Part shown: positions 1 to 5,744 of the stretch, in pieces | Position numbering within the stretch: the stretch's first letter is position 1 | Layout: the number at the start of each line of letters is the position of its first letter | Source: Lachnospiraceae bacterium | GTDB taxonomy: Bacteria; Bacillota; Clostridia; Lachnospirales; Lachnospiraceae | Direction: 5' to 3' | NCBI GenBank assembly: GCA_009774615.1 | Contig: VSOC01000184.1 | Span: 1-5,987 of the forward strand | DNA length: 5,987 nt | Made by a program: the position numbers and the translations under genes | The notes under the pieces: model-generated | Databases searched by the model: none | What the model saw: only the letters and a program-made list of their open reading frames with translations | Told to the model about the DNA's origin: nothing

Positions 1-327
1 ATTATGAATATTATGCTTGTATCCGTAACCGAGCGAACCAGGGAAATCGGCATCCGCAAAGCCCTTGGTGCGAAAACCCGCGACGTTCTTATTCAGTTTT
101 TAACCGAATCCGCCATCCTTTCGGCGATGGGCGGAATCATCGGAATTATTATCGGAACCGGTTTAGTGTCCATCGGCGGCATGGCCCTTGGCGTACCTGT
201 GGTAATCAAACCCTTAGTTGTCTTACTGGCGGTAGGCTTTTCTGCCATGGTGGGAATTTTCTTCGGGCTTTATCCGGCATCCAAGGCAGCAAAATCCGAT
301 CCCATCGACGCTCTGCGCTACGAGTAA
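1..327 (+). CDS. ABC transporter permease, MacB/FtsX family, C-terminal fragment (5' end outside window)
   Basis: This is the last 108 codons of a gene that starts upstream; the frame is open from base 1. The cytoplasmic-loop signature TERTREIGIRKALGAK is followed by two hydrophobic segments (about residues 37-62 and 68-92 counting from the Met codon at base 4). The protein ends YPASKAAKSDPIDALRYE. This arrangement is the standard C-terminus of MacB/FtsX-type permeases, which sit in the cytoplasmic membrane and pair with a MacB/LolD-type ATPase to move peptides, lipoproteins or antimicrobials, or to drive mechanotransmission. The substrate cannot be told from this fragment. The ATPase partner would be expected upstream. 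A strong terminator follows 33 bases after the stop, so this gene belongs to a separate unit from the sugar genes downstream. The family call is firm; the cargo is unknown. Confidence 0.93.
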   Translation: MMNIMLVSVTERTREIGIRKALGAKTRDVLIQFLTESAILSAMGGIIGIIIGTGLVSIGGMALGVPVVIKPLVVLLAVGFSAMVGIFFGLYPASKAAKSDPIDALRYE

Positions 328-359
328 AAAATACAAAAACTGTGCTGGAGCAGACCGGC

Positions 360-393
360 AAAAAAATCCCCTTAAACAGGGGATTTTTTTTTT
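360..393 (+). terminator. Rho-independent terminator after the ABC permease
   Basis: An A-rich lead-in (360-366) runs into the stem TCCCC (367-371), with loop TTAAACA (372-378), GGGGA (379-383) and ten T residues (384-393). The A and T tracts extend the pairing, which could also let it act in the reverse direction. It separates the ABC permease from the sugar operon. Confidence 0.92.
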
Positions 394-410
394 GGAATTT
401 TTTTCATAAT

Positions 411-423
411 TTTTGAAATAACA
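411..423. promoter_or_regulatory. Candidate operator A for the DeoR-family repressor
   Basis: TTTTGAAATAACA matches the operator-like site at 1522-1534 at 12 of 13 positions and has the form TKTT-N5-AACA. It ends one base before the -35 region, at about -49 to -37 relative to the predicted start. The 12-mer TTGAAATAACAG (413-424) is identical to 1524-1535. Assignment to the DeoR protein encoded at 2888-3649 is inferred from co-location. Confidence 0.55.
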
Positions 424-424
424 G

Positions 425-453
425 TTGACAGCCCATGAAAAACCTGCTATTAT
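425..453 (+). promoter_or_regulatory. Sigma-A promoter of the kinase/operon
   Basis: The -35 box TTGACA (425-430) is a perfect consensus. It is followed by a 17-base spacer and the -10 box TATTAT (448-453). An A/T-rich stretch (about 394-420) upstream could act as an UP element. Transcription would begin near 460, giving a leader of about 55 bases that carries two operator-like motifs and the ribosome site. Consensus-quality boxes suggest a strong promoter held in check by a repressor. Confidence 0.88.
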
Positions 454-458
454 AAGGT

Positions 459-497
459 TAAAGTTGTTGAAACAAAAGTAAAGTTGTTAATTCAACA
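459..497. promoter_or_regulatory. Candidate operators D and B downstream of the kinase promoter
   Basis: Two related sites lie in the transcribed leader. TGTTGAAACAAAA (465-477) matches the consensus TGTTGAAWTAACA at 11 of 13 positions. TGTTAATTCAACA (485-497) is the same motif inverted; its reverse complement, TGTTGAATTAACA, differs from the site at 1522-1534 at one base. The 10-mer TAAAGTTGTT is repeated at 459-468 and 479-488, a 20-bp period or about two helical turns. With the site at 411-423 these flank the promoter, a layout typical of repression by blocking or looping. Confidence 0.6.
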
Positions 498-500
498 GAA

Positions 501-507
501 AAGGAGG
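501..507 (+). promoter_or_regulatory. Ribosome binding site of the kinase gene
   Basis: AAGGAGG lies seven bases before the ATG at 515. It is a near-perfect Shine-Dalgarno sequence at optimal spacing and fixes this start. Confidence 0.9.
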
Positions 508-514
508 ACGCCGT

Positions 515-1447
515 ATGATTTACACGGTAACACTTAACCCCGCACTGGATAAAACGGTGGAGATTTTATCGTTCACCGTAGACAGTGTAAACCGCATAAC
601 TGCAATGCGGACGGATCCCGGCGGAAAAGGAATCAATGTTTCAAAAGTCATTGACAAGCTGGGCAGCAGGAGCATTGCAGCAGGAATTCTTGGGGGAGGG
701 ACGGGAAAGGCGATTTTATCGGCCTTAGAAGCGATGAATCTTGCATCCTGCTTCCACTTTATCCCGGGAGAAACGCGCACGAACCTGAAAGTTGTAGACC
801 CCGAACGTCATACCAACACAGATATCAATGAACCGGGGCTTACCGTAACCGAAGATATTTTAAATGATCTTTTACGGGAACTTTTAGGAAAGCTGTCAGA
901 GGAGGATATCGTTGTTCTGTCCGGAAGCCTTCCCAAGGGAGCGCCGAAGGATACCTATGGAACCTGGGTAAAAGCCTGCAGGGAGAGCGGAGCCAAGGTC
1001 ATCCTTGATGCTGACGGCGATTTGCTCGAAGCCGGATTAAAGGCGTCCCCTTATCTGATTAAACCCAATAACCATGAGATTTCCCGTCTGTTAAATGAAA
1101 CCCTGAGCACACCGAAAGAATTAGAAGCAGCGGCAAAAAAACTGATGGCACAGTACGGCATAACCAAAATTGTAGTGTCCATGGGCAGTGAGGGAGCGCT
1201 CTATGTGACCAAAGACAGAACCGTCTATGCTGAGGGGCTGAAAGTTCCGGTGGGGAGCACCGTGGGCGCAGGCGACAGCGTTGTTGCAGCCCTTGCCGTA
1301 GCCGAAGAGTCCGGGATGAGCCTTGAGGAAGCGGTACGCCTCTCCACGGCAACCGGTGCGGCAAACGTTATGTGCAGCGGAACCCAGGCGGCAGAGTACG
1401 AGGTTATTAAAGAATTAATGCCGAAGGTTGTTTTTCATTCCTTATAA
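515..1447 (+). CDS. fruK: PfkB-family kinase, 1-phosphofructokinase / tagatose-6-phosphate kinase group
   Basis: This 310-residue cytoplasmic kinase has the length normal for the 1-phosphofructokinase branch of the PfkB (ribokinase-like) family. Visible landmarks are the N-terminal TLNPALDKTV (residues 6-15), the substrate-binding GGKGINVSKV (36-45), TRTNLKV (87-93), DINEPG (103-108), VLSGSLPKG (134-142), KPNNHE (183-188), and the C-terminal signature GSTVGAGDS (247-255) whose Asp254 is the expected catalytic base. The reaction would be phosphorylation of a ketose phosphate by ATP: fructose-1-P to fructose-1,6-bisphosphate, or tagatose-6-P to tagatose-1,6-bisphosphate. Sequence alone does not separate FruK from LacC-type enzymes, so the symbol is tentative. 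It is the first gene of the unit, behind the strong regulated promoter, and is followed by a dehydrogenase expected to make its ketose-phosphate substrate. No fructose PTS is seen in the window, which is unusual for a fruK gene. Confidence 0.9.
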   Translation: MIYTVTLNPALDKTVEILSFTVDSVNRITAMRTDPGGKGINVSKVIDKLGSRSIAAGILGGGTGKAILSALEAMNLASCFHFIPGETRTNLKVVDPERHTNTDINEPGLTVTEDILNDLLRELLGKLSEEDIVVLSGSLPKGAPKDTYGTWVKACRESGAKVILDADGDLLEAGLKASPYLIKPNNHEISRLLNETLSTPKELEAAAKKLMAQYGITKIVVSMGSEGALYVTKDRTVYAEGLKVPVGSTVGAGDSVVAALAVAEESGMSLEEAVRLSTATGAANVMCSGTQAAEYEVIKELMPKVVFHSL

Positions 1448-1486
1448 CCTTCAGCCGAAGATTGACATTCTATTCATGAGCGGGAG

Positions 1487-1553
1487 TTTTCTATAAATCA
1501 TAGAAGGAAAAAGAAAATAATTGTTGAAATAACAGAACATTTTAGGTTATGAT
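1487..1553. promoter_or_regulatory. Regulatory segment before the dehydrogenase with candidate operator C
   Basis: The 123-base gap between kinase and dehydrogenase holds TGTTGAAATAACA (1522-1534), the clearest copy of the inverted-repeat motif seen upstream of the kinase. Upstream lies a small hairpin, TTCTAT (1489-1494) and ATAGAA (1500-1505), overlapping TATAAA (1492-1497), a possible -10 box without a good -35. A second possibility, TTGAAA (1524-1529), an 18-base spacer and TATGAT (1548-1553), has plausible spacing, but its start point near 1560 would cut into the ribosome site. The operator copy is well supported; a secondary promoter is only suggested. Confidence 0.5.
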
Positions 1554-1556
1554 AAG

Positions 1557-1563
1557 AAAGGAG
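1557..1563 (+). promoter_or_regulatory. Ribosome binding site of the dehydrogenase gene
   Basis: AAAGGAG lies seven bases before the ATG at 1571. It supports this start over later in-frame Met codons. Confidence 0.85.
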
Positions 1564-1570
1564 TTTTATA

Positions 1571-2839
1571 ATGAAAGCAAGGGGAGTAAGATTACATGGA
1601 GCAAACGATTTAAGACTGGAAGAATTTGAACTGCCGGAGATCACGGATGATGAGATTTTAGTCAAGGTAGTATCGGACAGCATCTGTATGTCAACCTACA
1701 AGTGCGCCATCCTTGGCGAAAAGCACAAACGTGTTCATGATGATGTAGCTGAACATCCGGCGATTATGGGCCATGAGTTTGCCGGTGATATTGTCAAGGT
1801 AGGGAAGAACCATCAGGAAACCTTTAAACCGGGAATGAAGTTCACCCTTCAGCCGGCATTAAACTATAAGGGAACCATGTGGAGCCCGGGCTATTCCTAT
1901 GAATTTTTCGGCGGGGATGCGACCTACTGCATTATCCCGGCAGAGGTTATGGAACTGGGATGCCTTTTAGAGTACAAGGGACGTGCCTATTATGAGGCTT
2001 CTCTTGCAGAACCCATGTCCTGCAGCATCGGTGCATTTAACGCTGCCTATCATACGCAGATGGGTGTGTACACGCACCAGATGGGCATTAAAGAGAACGG
2101 AAAACTGGCAATTACGGCAGGAGCAGGCCCCATGGGTCTGGGTGCCTTAACCTACGCTCTTCATAGGGATGTGCGTCCTTCGATGGTGGTTGTAACCGAT
2201 TTGGATCAGGATCGTCTGGATCGCGCAGCACAGCTTTTCCCGCCGCAGGAGTATGCCAAGGAAGGCATTGAAGTTCATTTTGTCAATACCGGAAAATTTG
2301 ATGATCCGGTAGCTGAGCTTCTGCGGATTTCCGGCGGAACCGGTTATGATGATGTTCTCTGCTATGCGCCGGTAGCTGCGGTAGTAACCCAGTCCAGCGC
2401 GATTTTAGGACGTGACGGCTGTCTGAATTTCTTTGCCGGCCCGACCGACAGCAAGTTTTCTGCAACCATGAATTTTTACGATGTACATTATAATTCAACC
2501 CATGTTATGGGAACCACGGGCGGAAATACCGCAGATATGATTGAATCTCTGGAACTTACGGCCGCAAAGCGCATCAATCCGGCAGTTATGGTAACCCATA
2601 TCGGCGGACTGGACGCTGCAGCCGAAACCACGCTGAACCTGCCGAAGATCCCCGGCGGAAAGAAATTAATCTATACCTGGCTTTCCATGCCGCTGACTGC
2701 TTTAACGGATCTGCGGGCAAAGGGCGAGGAGAATAAGGATCAGCGTCTGATTGCCTTAGCGGATATTGTAGACGCACATCAGGGCTTATGGTGTCCGGAG
2801 GCAGAAGAGTACCTGCTGGAAAACTTTATTGAAAAATAA
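1571..2839 (+). CDS. Zinc-type medium-chain dehydrogenase, L-sorbose-1-phosphate reductase (SorE)/YggP-like
   Basis: This 422-residue protein is a medium-chain dehydrogenase/reductase acting on a sugar-alcohol phosphate or ketose phosphate in the cytoplasm. An N-terminal GroES-like domain carries probable catalytic-zinc ligands Cys39 (SICMSTYK), His68-Glu69 (IMGHEF) and possibly Glu147 (LAEPMS). The Rossmann fold has GAGPMG (184-189) and Asp210 at the end of the second strand, which favours NAD over NADP. The usual four-cysteine structural-zinc loop is absent. About 50 residues extend past the normal family end (PGGKKLIYTW, 361-370), ending in GLWCPEAEEYLLENFI. The length and this tail resemble SorE and E. 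coli YggP, which is encoded near the mannitol-like CmtA/CmtB PTS genes. The partners here suggest oxidation of a PTS-made hexitol phosphate to the kinase's substrate. The family is secure; the exact substrate is inferred and could be mannitol-1-P, glucitol-6-P, galactitol-1-P or another. Confidence 0.85.
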   Translation: MKARGVRLHGANDLRLEEFELPEITDDEILVKVVSDSICMSTYKCAILGEKHKRVHDDVAEHPAIMGHEFAGDIVKVGKNHQETFKPGMKFTLQPALNYKGTMWSPGYSYEFFGGDATYCIIPAEVMELGCLLEYKGRAYYEASLAEPMSCSIGAFNAAYHTQMGVYTHQMGIKENGKLAITAGAGPMGLGALTYALHRDVRPSMVVVTDLDQDRLDRAAQLFPPQEYAKEGIEVHFVNTGKFDDPVAELLRISGGTGYDDVLCYAPVAAVVTQSSAILGRDGCLNFFAGPTDSKFSATMNFYDVHYNSTHVMGTTGGNTADMIESLELTAAKRINPAVMVTHIGGLDAAAETTLNLPKIPGGKKLIYTWLSMPLTALTDLRAKGEENKDQRLIALADIVDAHQGLWCPEAEEYLLENFIEK

Positions 2840-2842
2840 AAC

Positions 2843-2882
2843 GTGCCATCCTCCCGTCCGGGGCCCTGGCACAGACGGGAGG
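2843..2882 (+). promoter_or_regulatory. Competing RNA hairpins covering the deoR ribosome site
   Basis: Right after the dehydrogenase stop, CCTCCCGTC (2850-2858) can pair perfectly with GACGGGAGG (2874-2882), nine base pairs with a 15-base loop. The 3' arm contains GGGAGG (2877-2882), the ribosome site for the UUG at 2888. An overlapping stem, GTGCCA (2843-2848) with TGGCAC (2867-2872), interleaves with the first, so the two probably exclude each other. No U run follows, so it is not an intrinsic terminator. A role in limiting translation of the repressor, or in protecting the upstream message, is inferred. Confidence 0.6.
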
Positions 2883-2887
2883 CTCTA

Positions 2888-3649
2888 TTGGATTCTATGG
2901 AAATGCGCAGAAATGCGATTGTTGAACTGATTAATAAGAATGAAACGGTGAGTTTTTCTCAAATTAAGGAAGCTTTTCCGCAGGTATCGGAGATGACTCT
3001 GCGCACCGATTTGAAACTTTTAGACAATGCCAAGAGAATTGTGCGGATTCACGGAGGGGCAAAGTCGGTGCAGATGGTGATTGGGACGGACGACTATCTA
3101 AGCAAGCGCTCTGTCCGCAATATTCCGGAAAAACAGTTCATTGCCGAAAAAGCCCTTTCCCTGCTTCGGCCGGACACGACGATTTTTATCGATTCGGGAA
3201 GTACGACGACCATGCTGGCCCACCAGTTTCCCGATCAGTCAAACCTGATCTATACAACGGGTTTAAGCTGCGCCACGGAACTGGCCAGTCTTTCACGGCC
3301 CACGGTGATTCTTCCCGGCGGAAGGTTAAACCGCTACAGCCAGAGTGTGTACGGGATTTCGGCGGTAAAGGAATTGGAGCGGGTGAACTTTAACCAAACT
3401 TTTTTAGGAGTGACCAGCTACCATAAAATGACGGGTTTTACCTGTGGGAGCAATGACGAGGCGGTGCTTAAGCAGACCGCGATACGTCAGTCCGAACAGA
3501 CCATTGTCCTGATTGACTCTTCAAAAATCGGAGAAAAGAGTACATTTAATATCTGCAGTCTGGCCGAGGTGGACATCGTTGTTTCGGACGGAAAATTGTC
3601 GGAAGACTTCTTAGAAGACTGCCGCAGGTTTCATGTAGAAGTTTTGTAG
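2888..3649 (+). CDS. DeoR/GlpR-family transcriptional repressor of the sugar operon
   Basis: Read from the UUG at 2888 the protein has 253 residues, the usual DeoR-family length. A winged helix-turn-helix spans about residues 6-60, with recognition helix SEMTLRTDLKLL (34-45) and wing RIHGGAKSV. A DeoR C-terminal sugar-phosphate sensor follows, with DSGSTTT (102-108), TTG, ILPGG (141-145), and DSSKIG (210-215). UUG 2888 is chosen because GGGAGG (2877-2882) lies five bases upstream. ATG 2897 is the alternative, but its spacing is 14 bases. The longer GTG start at 2843 has no ribosome site and would add 15 residues unlike the family. It probably binds the TGTT-N5-AACA sites before the kinase and dehydrogenase and is released by a phosphorylated intermediate such as fructose-1-P; both points are inferred. 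Its gene lies between the dehydrogenase and PTS genes. Confidence 0.92.
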   Translation: MDSMEMRRNAIVELINKNETVSFSQIKEAFPQVSEMTLRTDLKLLDNAKRIVRIHGGAKSVQMVIGTDDYLSKRSVRNIPEKQFIAEKALSLLRPDTTIFIDSGSTTTMLAHQFPDQSNLIYTTGLSCATELASLSRPTVILPGGRLNRYSQSVYGISAVKELERVNFNQTFLGVTSYHKMTGFTCGSNDEAVLKQTAIRQSEQTIVLIDSSKIGEKSTFNICSLAEVDIVVSDGKLSEDFLEDCRRFHVEVL

Positions 3650-3765
3650 AGGTGCAGCGGGGAGAGGGAGCCCCGGATGTCAACACCTGTGTGAAGACGA
3701 ACCTTTTTATCTAATCAGTTCTTCGACGCTTTCGCCCAGAACGAGGAGGAGTATCGTTGAAGAAT
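3650..3765 (+). promoter_or_regulatory. Structured leader between deoR and the PTS gene, including its ribosome site
   Basis: A nested stem begins at the deoR stop: AGGTG (3650-3654) pairs with CACCT (3684-3688) around CGGGG (3658-3662) and CCCCG (3671-3675). Further on, 3718-3728 (GTTCTTCGACG) can pair with 3755-3765 (CGTTGAAGAAT) over 11 positions including two G-U pairs. This buries the UUG start at 3757-3759 and leaves the ribosome site GAGGAGGA (3743-3750) in a 26-base loop. No convincing promoter is seen here, so the PTS gene is probably read from upstream. Translational control is inferred from pairing alone. Confidence 0.5.
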
Positions 3766-5625
3766 AATGTACAGAAATTCGGCAAATTTTTATCGGCAAT
3801 GGTTATGCCCAATATCGGTGCGCTGATTGCCTTTGGTTTTCTTGCCGCCCTGTTTATTGATACCGGGTGGATACCCAATAAAGGATTTAACAGCATGGTC
3901 GGCCCGATGCTGACCTATCTGATTCCTATTTTAATCGCTTCGACCGGAGGCCGGATGATCGGCGGCGACCGGGGCCGGGTGGTCGGCGCAATTGCCGTTA
4001 TCGGCGCGATTATGAGCAACACGGACATTACGATGCTGATGGCTGCTATGGTTATGGGACCTCTGGCAGGCTTTTGCATTAAGAAATTTGACGAAGCCAT
4101 GGAAGGCCGTATGCCGGCAGGCTTCGAGATGCTGATTAATAACTTTTCCGCCGGAATTATCGGTATGCTTCTGGCCATGCTCGGCTATATCGTGATCGGC
4201 CCGGTAATGAGCGGAATCCTTCAGGTTCTCTCCGGCGGTGTAAATGCCCTGGTAGAGCATGAGGTTCTTCCTCTGATTGCCGTGTTCATCGAACCGGCAA
4301 AGGTACTGTTTTTAAATAATGCCATCAACCACGGCATTTTTACCCCCATTGCCACGGCGCAGGCCGCCGAAACGGGAAAATCGATTATGTACATGCTGGA
4401 ACCCAACCCCGGACCCGGCCTTGGCGTACTGTTAGCCTATATGTTTTTCTGTAAAGATAAGGCAACCAAAGACTCCGCTCCCGGTGCGGTAATTATCCAT
4501 CTTCTGGGCGGAATCCATGAAATTTACTTCCCTTATATCCTGATGAATCCGCTGGTCATTATTGCCCCGATTCTGGGAAGTATCGTTGGTATTTTCTGGT
4601 TTAATATGACGGGCTGCGGTCTGTCCGGCCCGGCATCCCCCGGTTCCATCATCGCTTACCTGATGATGACACCCGGCCCGGATATGTTTAAGGTGATTAT
4701 CGGTGTAATTATCTCAGCAGGTGTTTCTTTCGCCGCTGCCTCGGTGCTGGTAAAAATGGCCGGAGGAAAGAGCCTGGAAGAAGCCCAGAGCGAGATGGCA
4801 GCCATGAAAGCCCAGGCAAAGGGAGAAACTCCGTCTGTTCCCGGAACCATCGAAAACGCTGTCGGAATCAAGAAAATTATCTTTGCCTGTGATGCGGGTA
4901 TGGGTTCGTCCGCTATGGGCGCAACAAAGTTCCGCAACTGCATCAAAGCCAACCGCCCGGATATCACCGTAACCAATACATCCGTAGATAATATCCCTTC
5001 CGACTGCGATATCGCCGTCGTACAGACAACCCTGGCCGACCGCGCCAAGAAATCCGCGCCTCAGGCCCAGCTCATCACCATCGGAAACTTCCTGGCCGAC
5101 CCTGCCTTAGACGCTTTATACGTACAGCTGACCACCGGGGACGCCCCTGCCGTTTCCGAAACCGGAGAAAACACAGATATCGTTATTCCTGATGTCCCGG
5201 TAAAGAAGCAGGTTATCATCGCCAACGGCATTCATCTTGGCCAAACCCCGGTAAGCAAGGAAGAAGCCATCCAGGCCGCCGGAGAGATGCTCGTTAAACT
5301 TGGCTATGTCGATCACACCTACGTTGACGCCATGCAGGAACGGGAAAAACTGGTATCCACCTACATCGGCATGGGCGTAGCCATTCCCCACGGAACGACC
5401 CAGGCCAAAGGTACAGTAAAGAAAACCGGAATCGTATTCTTCCAGTATCCGGAAGGCGTAGATTTCGGCGCGGAAAAAGCCCAGCTCGTCTTCGGCATCG
5501 CCGGAATCGGTGACGAGCATCTGGATCTTTTAAGCAAACTCTGCACCCTGCTCGAAGACCAGGAACGTCTGGAAAAGCTGAAAACGACAGACGATGTAAA
5601 TTGGGTGCTCGACCAGCTTTCCTAA
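3757..5625 (+). CDS. mtlA: PTS mannitol-family permease EIICBA (single-chain MtlA)
   Basis: This 622-residue protein follows E. coli MtlA (637 residues) along its whole length, judged from remembered sequence. It imports a hexitol, classically mannitol, and phosphorylates it using phosphate passed from HPr. The membrane EIIC domain (about 1-335) carries MVMPNIGA (15-22), NNAINHGIF with His192, and GGIHEIYFPY with Glu255. EIIB (about 371-460) has FACDAGMGSSAMG with phospho-acceptor Cys378. EIIA (about 485-622) has AIPHGT with phospho-acceptor His545. These match E. coli His195, Glu257, Cys384 and His554, so all steps look intact. The UUG start is set by GAGGAGGA six bases upstream and by alignment of KNNVQKFGKFLS with the MtlA N-terminus. 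No mtlD or BglG-type mtlR accompanies it in the window; instead it follows a PfkB kinase, a SorE-like dehydrogenase and a DeoR regulator, so a substrate other than mannitol cannot be excluded. Confidence 0.95.
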   Translation: MKNNVQKFGKFLSAMVMPNIGALIAFGFLAALFIDTGWIPNKGFNSMVGPMLTYLIPILIASTGGRMIGGDRGRVVGAIAVIGAIMSNTDITMLMAAMVMGPLAGFCIKKFDEAMEGRMPAGFEMLINNFSAGIIGMLLAMLGYIVIGPVMSGILQVLSGGVNALVEHEVLPLIAVFIEPAKVLFLNNAINHGIFTPIATAQAAETGKSIMYMLEPNPGPGLGVLLAYMFFCKDKATKDSAPGAVIIHLLGGIHEIYFPYILMNPLVIIAPILGSIVGIFWFNMTGCGLSGPASPGSIIAYLMMTPGPDMFKVIIGVIISAGVSFAAASVLVKMAGGKSLEEAQSEMAAMKAQAKGETPSVPGTIENAVGIKKIIFACDAGMGSSAMGATKFRNCIKANRPDITVTNTSVDNIPSDCDIAVVQTTLADRAKKSAPQAQLITIGNFLADPALDALYVQLTTGDAPAVSETGENTDIVIPDVPVKKQVIIANGIHLGQTPVSKEEAIQAAGEMLVKLGYVDHTYVDAMQEREKLVSTYIGMGVAIPHGTTQAKGTVKKTGIVFFQYPEGVDFGAEKAQLVFGIAGIGDEHLDLLSKLCTLLEDQERLEKLKTTDDVNWVLDQLS

Positions 5626-5685
5626 GCAGCTATCCAAAAACATGCTGCAATAATACATTTTAAAGTTTTATTCAACATTCTCTTA

Positions 5686-5722
5686 AAAAAAACTGCCGCA
5701 AGCATTTCACGGCAGTTTTTTT
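5686..5722 (+). terminator. Rho-independent terminator ending the PTS operon
   Basis: The stem CTGCCG (5693-5698) pairs with CGGCAG (5710-5715) around an 11-base loop. It is preceded by an A tract (5686-5692) and followed by seven T residues (5716-5722). The A/T tracts extend the stem, so it may work in both directions. It lies 60 bases after the PTS stop codon. Confidence 0.92.
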
Positions 5723-5744
5723 AATGCTTTATGCCACCGTTGGC

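Noticed and set aside
395..514. Catabolite-response (cre) site near the operon promoter
   Set aside because: I looked for the TGWAANCGNTNWCA pattern by eye here and in the other intergenic gaps and found no acceptable match.
1059..1364. Antisense open frame across the kinase gene
   Set aside because: Low-complexity Arg/Pro/Leu-rich translation with no motif, opposite a clearly real PfkB gene.
1462..1497. TTGACA (1462-1467) with TATAAA (1492-1497) as a dehydrogenase promoter
   Set aside because: The spacer is 24 bases, well outside the 16-18 range. Other -10 candidates at correct spacing are poor.
2843..2887. GTG start at 2843 for the regulator gene
   Set aside because: There is no ribosome site before it, it lies in the base of a hairpin, and the extra 15 residues do not resemble the DeoR family N-terminus. 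UUG 2888 has GGGAGG at five bases.
4656..5048. Antisense open frames across the PTS gene (130 and 134 residues)
   Set aside because: They lie opposite an intact, well-matched PTS protein, show no family motifs, and follow from its codon composition.
4860..5625. More C-ending codons in the EIIB-EIIA part of the PTS gene as a sign of recent fusion
   Set aside because: The single-chain EIICBA order is normal for MtlA, and the shift is judged by eye only.
5626..5648. GCAGC/GCTGC hairpin right after the PTS stop as a terminator
   Set aside because: Only five pairs with a 13-base loop and no U run; the strong terminator is at 5686-5722.
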